35,484 nt of DNA from Woeseiaceae bacterium (GTDB lineage: Bacteria; Pseudomonadota; Gammaproteobacteria; Steroidobacterales; Woeseiaceae): positions 1 through 35,484 of the forward strand of contig JABDNG010000007.1 of assembly GCA_013001045.1 (NCBI GenBank), in the 5' to 3' direction. The notes beneath the pieces were generated by a model. That model was not told the DNA's origin and ran no database searches. It saw nothing but the letters and a program-made list of their open reading frames with translations. Numbering within the stretch: the first letter of the stretch is position 1; every line of letters starts with the position of its first letter. Below are positions 1 through 9,782 of this stretch, piece by piece. A program made the position numbers and the translations under genes.

Positions 1-119
1 TTGAACGCTTTGCTTTCAATACCGTCATCGGAAAGATAGAAGCGACCGTCGGTGAATACGCCGTCTACATCGAAAGCGACAAGCCGGACGTTAGCGAGTT
101 TTCCGGCGAGAGTGCTCAC
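1..119 (-). CDS. kdsC: KdsC, 3-deoxy-D-manno-octulosonate 8-phosphate phosphatase (N-terminal part only)
   Basis: Only about the first 39 codons lie in the window; the gene runs off the left edge. The readable N-terminus contains DVDGVFTDG, the HAD phosphatase motif I with its aspartate nucleophile, in the spacing typical of KdsC. The enzyme hydrolyses Kdo-8-phosphate to Kdo in LPS inner-core synthesis in the cytoplasm. The start is a GTG at 119-117, overlapping the kdsD stop (TGA 118-116), which implies translational coupling. Position directly after the isomerase KdsD, which makes the precursor arabinose-5-phosphate, supports the call. Known from the family: a small tetrameric Mg2+-dependent phosphatase. 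The catalytic domain remainder is not visible. Confidence 0.88.
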   Translation of the reverse strand, partial: MSTLAGKLANVRLVAFDVDGVFTDGRFYLSDDGIESKAF

Positions 120-1099
120 ATTATGCCTTCGCGAAACAGGTCATGGATATTGAGCGCGCCGACCAACAGGCCAGCGTCATCGGCTACGAGCAGCGATGTA
201 ATCTTGTTTTCTTCAAGGATGTGCAGGGCTTCCGCGGCGAGGACGTCGGCCGACGTCGTCTTGCAGCGCGTGTGCATGACATCACTGATCGTCGTTGAGC
301 GCACATCAGCCCCGGAATCCAGGGTACGGCGCAAATCGCCGTCTGTGTAAATTCCCAGGATCTTGTTCTCGGCATCGACGATCGCGGTCATGCCGAGACC
401 TTTGTCCGTCATCTCAAACAAGGCGTCGCGCAACGTCACGTCGGGGCTTACAGCGGGCACGCGTGTGCCGCTGCGCATGACATCCGCGACGCGCAGCAAC
501 AGGCGTTTGCCCAGATTTCCGCTCGGATGCGATCGAGCAAAATCGTCGGCTGTGAAGCCCCGATTTTTCAGCAGCGCCACCGCCAGTGCATCGCCCATCG
601 CAAGCGTGGCAGTCGTACTCGCGGTAGGTGCAAGGTTCAAGGGGCAGGCCTCTTCGGCGACACTGATGTCGAGGTGCACGTCAGCAACTCGCGCCAGTGT
701 GGAATTCGGATTGCCCGTCATCGACAGCAGTTTGGCGCCCATGCGTTTGACGACGGGCAAAATGGTGACGACCTCTTCGGTCTCACCCGAGTACGACACG
801 GCAAAGAGCAGGTCATTCCTGGTAATCATGCCCACATCGCCGTGGCTGGCTTCAGCAGGATGCATGAAAAAAGCGGGCGTGCCGGTCGATGCCAGCGTCG
901 CTGCGATCTTGTTGCTGATGTGACCCGACTTGCCCATGCCCGTCACGACGACGCGGCCCTGGGTATCCATGCAGAGTTGGCATGCGGCTACGAAATCATT
1001 GTTCAGGCGAGTCTTCAGGCTCTTGACGGCGCGTGACTCGATGTCCAGTACTTCGGCGGCGAGCGCGAGCAACTCGTCATGTGTTAGCGAATCAGGCAA
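116..1099 (-). CDS. kdsD: KdsD, D-arabinose 5-phosphate isomerase
   Basis: 327 residues, close to the 328 of E. coli KdsD. It interconverts ribulose-5-phosphate and arabinose-5-phosphate, the first step of Kdo synthesis for LPS. An N-terminal SIS sugar isomerase domain (about residues 40-180) carries GMGKSGHISNK with Lys57, then PAEASHGDVGM, SYSGETEE and the RSHPSGNLGKRL segment. Two CBS domains follow (about 205-327). The start is a TTG at 1099-1097; an in-frame TGA four codons upstream leaves no earlier alternative, and a GAGG stretch lies 7 bases upstream. It overlaps kdsC by the ATGTGA junction and follows the exchanger gene by about 30 bases, so the three genes are probably one transcript, as in other gammaproteobacteria. 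GutQ is the main alternative paralogue, but the kdsC neighbour favours KdsD. Confidence 0.95.
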   Translation of the reverse strand: MPDSLTHDELLALAAEVLDIESRAVKSLKTRLNNDFVAACQLCMDTQGRVVVTGMGKSGHISNKIAATLASTGTPAFFMHPAEASHGDVGMITRNDLLFAVSYSGETEEVVTILPVVKRMGAKLLSMTGNPNSTLARVADVHLDISVAEEACPLNLAPTASTTATLAMGDALAVALLKNRGFTADDFARSHPSGNLGKRLLLRVADVMRSGTRVPAVSPDVTLRDALFEMTDKGLGMTAIVDAENKILGIYTDGDLRRTLDSGADVRSTTISDVMHTRCKTTSADVLAAEALHILEENKITSLLVADDAGLLVGALNIHDLFREGIM

Positions 1100-1132
1100 G
1101 TGTGGCCCTCAGCGGTTGGTCATGGCCACATT

Positions 1133-2098
1133 CTATATGTTTTGCGTAACGACGTATGAGTCATACGCGATAAAGGCGACCAGCAATGCAATTCCCTCGA
1201 GGCGCGACAATTCAGTCTTGCCGTCGTAGTCATAGGTCATAGCAAACAGCACTAACGTAAACGCGACCATCACGAAGATGTGAAGTGACAGCACGGTTGG
1301 TGCCAGTGCTGCGGGTTCAATCGCTGCCGCCACGCCAATAACGGCGAGCAGATTGAAAATATTGGAACCGACGATGTTGCCGATGGCCAGCCCGTACTCG
1401 CCTTTGAGCGCACTTGCCACTGAGACAGCGAGTTCGGGCAGGCTGGTGCCGAGTGCGACAACCAGGATACCGATCACGACTTCGCTGACGCCAAGCTGTG
1501 TTGCGATGCCGATGGCACCGTCCACCAGTAGATCGGCACCGATCAGCAGCGTGCCAAGGCCGATCACCAGCCAGGTTAACGCCATCACCATCGACACATC
1601 GGAAGGAATTTCGGCCTCGAAGTCGCGCTTGATCGGGTCATTGGCAGCCGAACGCATGCCCAATCTCGCCAGCCAGATCATTACGATGATGAGGCCCGTC
1701 AACATGACAATGCCGTCGACACGGCTGAGGAAGGCATCGAGGAATAAGGAGACCGTTAGTAATGTGACCGCCATCAGGGCAGCCATCTCGCGCCGCAACG
1801 TCGCCGATTCCATTCTTATGGGTCGAATGACCGCGGTGATGCCGAGCACCAGGCCGATATTCACGATATTGGAGCCGATCGCGTTGCCGATCGCGAGCCC
1901 GGGCTGCTGCTGGCTCGCGGCGACGATTGCAACGAGAATCTCCGGTGCCGATGTGGCGAAGGCGACGACTGTCAAGCCGATCAGCAGCGGCGCAACGCCG
2001 AGGTTTCGCGCTGCAGCGGCCGCGCCGTGGACGAAGCGATCTGCGCCCCACACCAGGAGGGCAAGGCCGGCAATTACCAGTAGAATGTCGCCTAACAT
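1133..2098 (-). CDS. caxA: Calcium/sodium antiporter, CaxA/YrbG family
   Basis: Inner-membrane cation exchanger of about 321 residues (E. coli YrbG is 325). It has the internal duplication of the CaCA superfamily. Repeat one carries VVAFATSAPE and GNAIGSNIVNIGLVLG; repeat two carries VVALGTSLPE and GNIVGSNIFNLLAVIG. These alpha-repeats form the ion-binding site. The rest is about ten hydrophobic helices with a polar central loop (roughly residues 150-170). The open frame extends 14 codons further upstream, but those codons are not hydrophobic and ATG at 2098 places the first membrane helix at the expected position. It heads the minus-strand set caxA-kdsD-kdsC, the order known in E. coli. A TATTAT hexamer at 2130-2135 (minus) could be a -10, with no convincing -35. 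Direct transport specificity cannot be read from sequence. Confidence 0.9.
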   Translation of the reverse strand: MLGDILLVIAGLALLVWGADRFVHGAAAAARNLGVAPLLIGLTVVAFATSAPEILVAIVAASQQQPGLAIGNAIGSNIVNIGLVLGITAVIRPIRMESATLRREMAALMAVTLLTVSLFLDAFLSRVDGIVMLTGLIIVMIWLARLGMRSAANDPIKRDFEAEIPSDVSMVMALTWLVIGLGTLLIGADLLVDGAIGIATQLGVSEVVIGILVVALGTSLPELAVSVASALKGEYGLAIGNIVGSNIFNLLAVIGVAAAIEPAALAPTVLSLHIFVMVAFTLVLFAMTYDYDGKTELSRLEGIALLVAFIAYDSYVVTQNI

Positions 2099-2153
2099 AA
2101 TTCGTAACGAAAAATCGGCCGGGCTGGTAATAATACACAATCAAAGGCAGACG

Positions 2154-2183
2154 TTGGGAAGCCGCGTATATTGCGGTTACACT
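2154..2183 (+). promoter_or_regulatory. Candidate sigma70 promoter for ibaG-murA
   Basis: TTGGGA (2154-2159) and TACACT (2178-2183) are separated by 18 bases, each matching the sigma70 consensus at 4 of 6 positions. Transcription would begin near 2190, leaving a leader of about 30 bases before the ibaG start. It lies in the divergent gap between caxA and ibaG. Pattern match only. Confidence 0.4.
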
Positions 2184-2220
2184 GCGCTCCGACCCGCATT
2201 ATGCGCTGTAGCAGCCAACT

Positions 2221-3730
<1,510 letters not shown>

Positions 3731-3737
3731 CGAATGT

Positions 3738-4811
3738 CTACTGCGGATCCTCTGGTCGCTCGCCGGCTGTGACTGTCGTGGTAAATCGTGTCCCGTCGCG
3801 AATGCCCGCTATCTCCACCTTGTCACCCGGTACCGTGCTCGCCGATATCAGCAGCGCCTGGCGCTTCGAAAAGACCGGCTCGCCATTCATCGTCAGGATA
3901 ACGTCGCCTTGCTGTAGCTCGGCAAAAGCGGCCGGACCGTCTGCGTAGACCTCGATCAGCAGGATACCGGCGCCGCTTTCGATGCCGAGCGCTTTGCGCT
4001 CGGCATTCGTCAGGTCATCCGGTACCAAGCCCATGTAGCCGCGGATCACGCGACCGTTTTGCTTGATCTGCTCGACGACGCCGCGCACGAGGTCGACGGG
4101 GATTGCAAAACCAATGCCCTCCGTCCCCGGATCCTGCGCCAACACCGCCGTATTGATGCCCACGAGTTCACCACGACTGTTGACCAGCGCGCCGCCTGAA
4201 TTGCCGGCATTGATCGCGGCATCGGTCTGAATGAAGTTCTCGAACGTGACAAGATTCAGGAGCCCGCGACCTGTAGCGCTGACGATACCCTGTGTAACGG
4301 ACGTCGTGAGGCCATAGGGGTTGCCGATCGCAAGTACGACGTCGCCAATACGCAGTTGGGCCGAACTTCCCAGGCGGATGGCCGGCAGGTCCCCAATGTC
4401 GACACGGAGCAGGGCCAGGTCGGTCTCGGCATCGACGCCGATCGTCTCGGGCTCCGTTATGCGGCCATCGCTGAACTGCACGCGGATTTCGGCCGCATCG
4501 GCGACTACATGGTAATTCGTGACGAGGTAACCCTCGGCGTCGAAGATAACGGCCGACGCGAAGCTCGTATCGACGCGAAAACGTGCCCTGGCGTCCTGTG
4601 CGCTACTGTCCTGAAAGAGCCGCTTGGTGTAGATATTGGCAACCGAGCCCGCACTCAAATCGACGGCCGCAGCGTAGCTCGCCACTTCGTCGCCTGGATC
4701 GCCGATTCCGGGCATCAGATCGGGCCGAACGAGGACCACCAGGAATGCGACGGCCAGGCCCACGACGATGGACTGCAATAGAAAGACGAAAATTGATCTC
4801 AAATTGGCCAC
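3738..4811 (-). CDS. degS: DegS/AlgW-type periplasmic serine protease, membrane anchored, one PDZ domain
   Basis: With a GTG start at 4811-4809 the protein has 357 residues, close to the 355 of E. coli DegS. One N-terminal membrane anchor (about residues 4-26) is followed by a trypsin-like domain with triad His101 (TNYHVV), Asp131 (ETDLALL) and Ser205 (GNSGGAL), then a single PDZ domain (about 255-350). This is the DegS layout rather than DegP, which has two PDZ domains. The family senses misfolded outer-membrane proteins and makes the first cut in anti-sigma factor RseA/MucA. The frame is open further upstream to 4982, but that stretch overlaps the petA promoter region and lacks protein-like character. 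A TACAAT hexamer (4832-4837, minus) is a possible -10. AlgW lies in the same murA-petABC neighbourhood in Pseudomonas. Confidence 0.9.
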   Translation of the reverse strand: MANLRSIFVFLLQSIVVGLAVAFLVVLVRPDLMPGIGDPGDEVASYAAAVDLSAGSVANIYTKRLFQDSSAQDARARFRVDTSFASAVIFDAEGYLVTNYHVVADAAEIRVQFSDGRITEPETIGVDAETDLALLRVDIGDLPAIRLGSSAQLRIGDVVLAIGNPYGLTTSVTQGIVSATGRGLLNLVTFENFIQTDAAINAGNSGGALVNSRGELVGINTAVLAQDPGTEGIGFAIPVDLVRGVVEQIKQNGRVIRGYMGLVPDDLTNAERKALGIESGAGILLIEVYADGPAAFAELQQGDVILTMNGEPVFSKRQALLISASTVPGDKVEIAGIRDGTRFTTTVTAGERPEDPQ

Positions 4812-4871
4812 GCGCTGTCCCGGATGTCCTGATTGTATTGAGTACCTAGCCAATTTCGATAAGCCCCGTGT

Positions 4872-4877
4872 ATAATG
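4872..4877 (+). promoter_or_regulatory. Consensus -10 element of probable petABC promoter
   Basis: A perfect TATAAT lies at 4872-4877, preceded by TG at 4870-4871. At 17 bases upstream the hexamer is GCCAAT, a poor -35, so the promoter may rely on the -10 or on an activator. The implied transcript has a leader of roughly 150 bases before petA. Confidence 0.45.
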
Positions 4878-4909
4878 CGCCGTGGTTCCGCACCTAGTTC
4901 CGGGGTATC

Positions 4910-4971
4910 CGTCATCCTGACGGCAAACCGGGCCTGCTGCAAATCTTATATTTATTGAAACAACGGTTTCG
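4910..4971 (+). other. Two hairpins in the petA leader
   Basis: CCGTCA (4910-4915) and TGACGG (4919-4924) form a perfect 6-bp stem with a 3-base loop. GAAAC (4958-4962) and GTTTC (4967-4971) form a 5-bp stem closing an AACG loop. Both lie between the TATAAT at 4872 and the petA start. Neither is followed by a T tract, so they are not simple terminators. Function unknown. Confidence 0.4.
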
Positions 4972-5032
4972 AAACTAAGCAAAAACTCGCTGCAAAAGCG
5001 GCCGTCAACAGAACGGCGTATGGGAGTGCCTG

Positions 5033-5620
5033 ATGACCGAAGACGACCTTGATCGCAACAGGCGTCATTTTCTTACGGTTGCAACCCTGGTAACCGGTGC
5101 CGCAGGCGCCGGAATGGTCGCAATCCCGTTTATTTCCTCATTGAAGCCCAGTGCCCGCGCCCAGGCCCTCGGCGCTCCGGTAGAGGTGCCGCTGGCGTCA
5201 ATGCAGCCCGGTGAAATGGTTCGTGTCCTTTGGCGCGGCCGGCTGGTTTTCGTGCTGCGCCGTACAGAGGAGATGCTGGCTCGTCTGCCCGAGATAGTCG
5301 ACGAACTGCGCGACCCGAATTCCGAACTTGTTGAGCAACAGCCCGATTACGCGGCCAATGACACGCGTTCGGTCAAGCCTGAATACCTCGTTGTCGAAGG
5401 ATCATGTACGCACCTGGGTTGTGCGCCGATCGAGGACTTCGACGTTCGCCCGGCCGAAGGCTGGGAGGGCGGGTTCTTCTGTCCCTGCCATGGTTCGAAG
5501 TTCGATCTTGCAGGACGCGTCTATAAAGGTGTACCTGCGCCCAGCAACCTGCGGGTACCGCCGCACCGATTTGTCAGGGATGACCTGATCCTGATCGGTC
5601 AGGATACGGGAGCAGCGTAA
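5033..5620 (+). CDS. petA: PetA, Rieske iron-sulfur subunit of cytochrome bc1
   Basis: 195 residues. The subunit carries the high-potential [2Fe-2S] cluster that takes the first electron from quinol in complex III. A twin-arginine signal-anchor (RRHFLT, Arg10-Arg11, then a hydrophobic helix to about residue 38) indicates Tat export as a membrane-anchored periplasmic domain. Cluster ligands are visible: Cys125 and His127 in CTHLGC, and Cys150 and His153 in CPCHGSKFD, with Cys130 and Cys152 able to form the structural disulfide. An N-terminal half of about 85 residues links to the cluster fold. ATG at 5033 is preceded by GGGAGTG. The stop overlaps the petB start (TAATG), the usual petABC arrangement. 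Confidence 0.97.
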   Translation: MTEDDLDRNRRHFLTVATLVTGAAGAGMVAIPFISSLKPSARAQALGAPVEVPLASMQPGEMVRVLWRGRLVFVLRRTEEMLARLPEIVDELRDPNSELVEQQPDYAANDTRSVKPEYLVVEGSCTHLGCAPIEDFDVRPAEGWEGGFFCPCHGSKFDLAGRVYKGVPAPSNLRVPPHRFVRDDLILIGQDTGAA

Positions 5621-6870
5621 TGGCTAGAATCGAAGCAGAAGTTGGCAAGCCGCAAGGTGGCTTCGTGAAGTGGATAGACGACCGTTTCCCCATGACGGCG
5701 ACGTTGAAATATCATGTCACCGAGTACTACGCGTCGAAAAACTTCAACTGGAGGTACATATTCGGCGTGCTGGCGTTCGTCGTGCTTGTTATCCAGTTGC
5801 TAACCGGCATTTTCCTGACGATGAACTACAAGCCTGCGGCGGCGGATGCGTTCGCCTCGGTCGAATACATCATGCGTGACGTGGAATGGGGCTGGCTCAT
5901 CCGCTACATGCACTCAACCGGTGCATCGTTCTTCTTCGTTGTGGTTTACCTTCACATGTTCCGGGCGATGCTGTACGGCTCGTACAAAAAGCCGCGCGAG
6001 TTGATCTGGCTCATTGGCATGTTGATCTTCTTCGTGCTGATGGCCGAAGGGTTCGCTGGCTATCTGCTGCCCTGGGGCCAGATGTCCTATTGGGGCGCGC
6101 AGGTGATTATTTCGTTGTTTGGCGCGATCCCCTGGGTGGGCGAGGCGATCGTCGAGATTATCCGTGGTGACTATTCGATCTCGGATATCACGCTCAATCG
6201 ATTCTTCGCGCTGCATGTCATCGTTCTGCCATTAGCCCTGATCGGGCTCGTGTTTGTCCACATTGTTGCGCTGCACGAAGTCGGCTCGAACAACCCCGAC
6301 GGAATCGACATCAAGAAGAACAAGGATGCGAACGGCAAGCCGCTCGATGGCGTCGCTTTTCATCCTTATCACACCAGCAAAGACCTGGTCGGGATCATCG
6401 TATTCCTGATGATCTTCTCAGGCGTCGTCTTCTTTGCTCCGGATATGGGCGGCATGTTCCTCGAACACGCTAACTTCGAGCCGGCGAACCTGACGGCGAC
6501 GCCGGAACACATCGCGCCGGTTTGGTATTACACCCCTTACTACGCCATTCTGCGCGCGGTACCTGACAAGCTCTGGGGCTTTATCCTGTTCGCAATGGCG
6601 GTCGTACTGCCGGTGTTCTTGCCGTGGCTGGATCGGTGCAGAGTTCGCTCGATTCGCTACCGCGGCTGGATGTACAAGACCGCGCTGTCGGTATTCGTCG
6701 TCACGTTCATTTCGCTCGGATGGCTTGGTCTGCAGCCGGCTACGGGTACTTATGTCTTGTTGGCGCGAATTTTCTCGGTGTTGTATTTCGCGTTCTTCCT
6801 GTTGATGCCGTTTTACACAGCGATGGACAAGACTAAACCAGTACCTGACAGGGTGGTCTATCATGCTTAA
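5620..6870 (+). CDS. petB: PetB, cytochrome b subunit of cytochrome bc1
   Basis: 416-residue integral membrane subunit holding the quinol oxidation and quinone reduction sites and two b hemes. Axial histidines are His98 and His199 for one heme and His112 and His214 for the other. The helix-D pair is separated by 14 residues, one more than in mitochondrial and alphaproteobacterial proteins. The quinol-site motif reads PVWY (residues 300-303) instead of PEWY. The fused length with C-terminal helices to residue 416 marks a bc1-type cytochrome b rather than split b6/subunit IV. It overlaps petA by one base and petC by 8 bases, so the three subunits are translated as a unit. Confidence 0.97.
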   Translation: MARIEAEVGKPQGGFVKWIDDRFPMTATLKYHVTEYYASKNFNWRYIFGVLAFVVLVIQLLTGIFLTMNYKPAAADAFASVEYIMRDVEWGWLIRYMHSTGASFFFVVVYLHMFRAMLYGSYKKPRELIWLIGMLIFFVLMAEGFAGYLLPWGQMSYWGAQVIISLFGAIPWVGEAIVEIIRGDYSISDITLNRFFALHVIVLPLALIGLVFVHIVALHEVGSNNPDGIDIKKNKDANGKPLDGVAFHPYHTSKDLVGIIVFLMIFSGVVFFAPDMGGMFLEHANFEPANLTATPEHIAPVWYYTPYYAILRAVPDKLWGFILFAMAVVLPVFLPWLDRCRVRSIRYRGWMYKTALSVFVVTFISLGWLGLQPATGTYVLLARIFSVLYFAFFLLMPFYTAMDKTKPVPDRVVYHA

Positions 6871-7618
6871 GTTAAAGACAGCTGCCAGCTTGATGGCGCT
6901 GGGCCTCTGCCTGGTCGCTACGCAGGGAATGGCCGCCGGCGGCGGCACGCAGTTGGAAAAGGCCGACATCGATCCCGATAACAAGTCGTCGTTGCAGCGC
7001 GGCGCACGCAACTTCATGAACTACTGCTCGGGCTGCCATTCAGCGCAATACGTTCGCTACAATACGATCGGCAAGTACCTGGGCTTGTCCGAGGAACAGC
7101 TGATCGACAACCTGATGTTCAACGCGGAAAAGACCTTCGAGACGATTCGCGCGACCATGCCCACCGACGACGCGGCGCGCTGGTATGGCGTGGCGCCGCC
7201 TGACCTGTCTTTGATGGCGCGGGCAAAAGGTGCTGACTATGTTTTTAACTTCCTGAAGGGCTTTTACGTATCGGAAAGCAGCCCGACGGGAGTCGATAAC
7301 CTCGTCCTGGCAGGCACCAGCATGCCGCATGTGCTGTGGGAATTGCAGGGCTACCAGACGGCAAATTTTTCGACGCATAACAATGACGATGGTTCTGTCG
7401 AGAAGACGTTTGAGGGTTTCGAAGTGCTGAGTGCAGGCTCGATGGACGCAGAGGACTACGATGAGTTCGTGCGAGATACGGTCAATTTCCTGGCCTATAT
7501 CGCAGAACCTATTCGATCCGATCGTCGCAAGCTGGGTGTCTGGGTGCTGATGTACCTGATCTTCTTCTTCATTCTTGCCTCAATGCTCAAGAAACAGATA
7601 TGGAAGGATGTGAACTGA
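6863..7618 (+). CDS. petC: PetC, cytochrome c1 subunit of cytochrome bc1
   Basis: 251 residues. A cleavable signal peptide ends near the AMAAGG stretch (about residue 21). The heme c attachment motif CSGCH spans Cys55-His59. The distal methionine ligand is probably in the AGTSMPHVLWELQG segment (about residue 155). A C-terminal helix (about residues 224-245, LGVWVLMYLIFFFILASML) anchors the periplasmic domain. The subunit passes electrons from the Rieske cluster to soluble or membrane cytochromes c. The ATG at 6863 overlaps the end of petB. Its TGA overlaps the sspA ATG, so complex III and SspA are probably co-transcribed. This petABC-sspA linkage is widespread in beta- and gammaproteobacteria. 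Confidence 0.96.
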   Translation: MLKLKTAASLMALGLCLVATQGMAAGGGTQLEKADIDPDNKSSLQRGARNFMNYCSGCHSAQYVRYNTIGKYLGLSEEQLIDNLMFNAEKTFETIRATMPTDDAARWYGVAPPDLSLMARAKGADYVFNFLKGFYVSESSPTGVDNLVLAGTSMPHVLWELQGYQTANFSTHNNDDGSVEKTFEGFEVLSAGSMDAEDYDEFVRDTVNFLAYIAEPIRSDRRKLGVWVLMYLIFFFILASMLKKQIWKDVN

Positions 7619-8247
7619 TGGCAGTTGTAGCCAACCGACGCTCTGTAATGACGCTATTCTCGCGACCCACCGATATTCACAGTCATCGTGCCCGGCTTGT
7701 GCTAGCCGAGAAGAATATCAATATCGAGATCTCCACTATCATTGGACCGGATTTGCCCGAAGACCTGATGGATCTGAATCCTTACCATTCGGTACCGACG
7801 CTCGTGGACCGCGATCTGACGCTCTATGACTCACGTGTCATCATCGAGTATCTCGATGAGCGTTTTCCGCATCCACCGCTCATGCCGGTCGATCCAGTAA
7901 CGCGTGCCCAGTTTCGCCTCGCGCTTTTCCGGATCGAGACGGACTGGTACGCGATTGCCGAAGAGTCCGAATCGAGCAGTGACGGCAAATTGGGTACCAA
8001 GTCTCGCAAGTTGTTACGTGAAAGTATCCTGCAGAGCATCGAACTATTCGGCGCACGGCCATACTTCCTGAGCGAGGAGTTCTCGCTGGTGGACTGCACG
8101 ATCGCGCCATTGCTTTGGCGTCTGCCGGTCTACGGTATCGACCTCGGAGCCGATGCGGAAGCGATCGAGGCATATATGAATCGGGTATTTGCGCGACGAT
8201 CATTCCAGCAGAGTCTTACTGAACTCGAACAGGAAATGCGCCTGTAG
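7618..8247 (+). CDS. sspA: SspA, stringent starvation protein A
   Basis: 209 residues (E. coli SspA is 212). An N-terminal thioredoxin-like fold (MTLFSRPTDIHSHRARLVL, then VPTLVDRDLTLYDSRVIIEY) is followed by a GST C-terminal helical domain from about residue 90. SspA is an RNA polymerase-associated regulator that lacks glutathione transferase activity. The FSRPTD segment replaces the catalytic residue region, as in other SspA proteins. The start at 7618 (ATGA overlap with petC) is preferred over the in-frame ATG at 7600, because it gives the typical N-terminus. A 104-base gap separates it from sspB. Alternative: a generic GST, made unlikely by the sspB neighbour. Confidence 0.94.
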   Translation: MAVVANRRSVMTLFSRPTDIHSHRARLVLAEKNINIEISTIIGPDLPEDLMDLNPYHSVPTLVDRDLTLYDSRVIIEYLDERFPHPPLMPVDPVTRAQFRLALFRIETDWYAIAEESESSSDGKLGTKSRKLLRESILQSIELFGARPYFLSEEFSLVDCTIAPLLWRLPVYGIDLGADAEAIEAYMNRVFARRSFQQSLTELEQEMRL

Positions 8248-8351
8248 CGAAGCATTTTTGAACGCGCGCAGCAGCTTATGTTTAGTCTCAAGCGAAACGC
8301 AAAATAGATGGTAAGCTATGCGTATCAATCGGCGATTCAAGAATAGAAGAA

Positions 8352-8750
8352 GTGAAAAACTCCAACCGATCAAAAAGACCGTATCTCATCCGGGCAATGC
8401 ACGAATGGATGGCGGATAGTCACCATACGCCACACATCGTTGTAGACGCCGCATTCGAAGGTGTCAGCGTCCCGAAGCAGCACATCAAGGACGGCAAGAT
8501 CATCCTGAATATCAGCGACTCGGCGGCGCATGACCTGCAGATGACTAACGACGCCGTGAGTTTTCGCGCGCGCTTCGGCGGGGTGCCTTTTGATGTTTGG
8601 GCGCCGATGCGATCTATCCTCGGAATCTACGCGAGGGAGACCGGCCAGGGCATGATCTTTTCGCACGACGCTGAGCGCGTCCGTTTGCCGCCGGTGAAGC
8701 AGAATGTCGAGGACGCGCGCTCACGTCCGCATCTCACGATCGTGAAATAA
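8352..8750 (+). CDS. sspB: SspB, ClpXP specificity-enhancing adaptor
   Basis: 132 residues, shorter than E. coli SspB (165) because the flexible tail is brief. The N-terminal substrate-binding domain is recognisable from RPYLIRAMHEWM, TPHIVVDA and FRARFGGVPFDVWAPM, plus ILGIYARE. The last residues, RPHLTIVK, fit the ClpX-binding tail (XB motif, RPxLxVVK-like). SspB tethers ssrA-tagged polypeptides to ClpXP for degradation. The start is a GTG at 8352; no ATG is suitably placed, and an AGAAGA stretch lies just upstream. It lies downstream of sspA and convergent with diaA, with only 2 bases between stop codons. In several relatives a dolP/BON gene lies in this junction; none is present. Confidence 0.93.
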   Translation: MKNSNRSKRPYLIRAMHEWMADSHHTPHIVVDAAFEGVSVPKQHIKDGKIILNISDSAAHDLQMTNDAVSFRARFGGVPFDVWAPMRSILGIYARETGQGMIFSHDAERVRLPPVKQNVEDARSRPHLTIVK

Positions 8751-8752
8751 GC

Positions 8753-9376
<624 letters not shown>

Positions 9377-9401
9377 CTAGCAGTACTTGCCCGCCGCCTG
9401 G

Positions 9402-9782
9402 TCACAGTGATGAATCGCCTGGCCGAAATGCGTCCTGAATCCACTCGACGGTGCGGTCTTTGTCACCCGAGATCGCAACGATATCGAAACGCATCGTATG
9501 CCGGGCGTAACGTTGCATACTGGATAGAAACAGGGCGGCCGTGCGAACAATCTTGCGTTGTTTTCGAGGGTCGACCGTCGATGCCGGCGGCGAAAATCGC
9601 GTGGACTTCCGATAGCGCACCTCGACAAAGGTCAGGCAGTCACCGTGCAGCATGATCAGGTCAATCTCGCCGCTTCGACAGCGGAAGTTCTGCGTGACGG
9701 GCTTAAGGCCCTGGCGAACGAGAAAACCGAGCGCTTTCTGCTCGGCGCGGTCGCCTACAGTTCCTGTAGATCGAGATCCCAA
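9402..9782 (-). CDS. yraN: YraN family (UPF0102) nuclease-like protein
   Basis: 126 residues. The PD-(D/E)xK endonuclease-like core of UPF0102 is visible: GDRAEQKALGFLVRQG, then RSGEIDLIM and FVEVRYRK, where the E-I-D and E-V-x-x-R/K residues form the expected metal site. Cellular role in this family is not well established; a Holliday-junction-resolvase-like fold is predicted. The start is a TTG at 9782-9780: an in-frame TGA lies three codons upstream and no ATG or GTG begins before the conserved region. The gene overlaps the 3' end of lpoA by 28 bases, an unusually long overlap compatible with coupled translation. Confidence 0.9.
   Translation of the reverse strand: MGSRSTGTVGDRAEQKALGFLVRQGLKPVTQNFRCRSGEIDLIMLHGDCLTFVEVRYRKSTRFSPPASTVDPRKQRKIVRTAALFLSSMQRYARHTMRFDIVAISGDKDRTVEWIQDAFRPGDSSL

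Noticed and set aside
4812-4982. 57-codon N-terminal extension of the degS-type protein
   Set aside because: It would put an unconserved soluble segment before the membrane anchor and cover the petA promoter; GTG at 4811 gives the family length.
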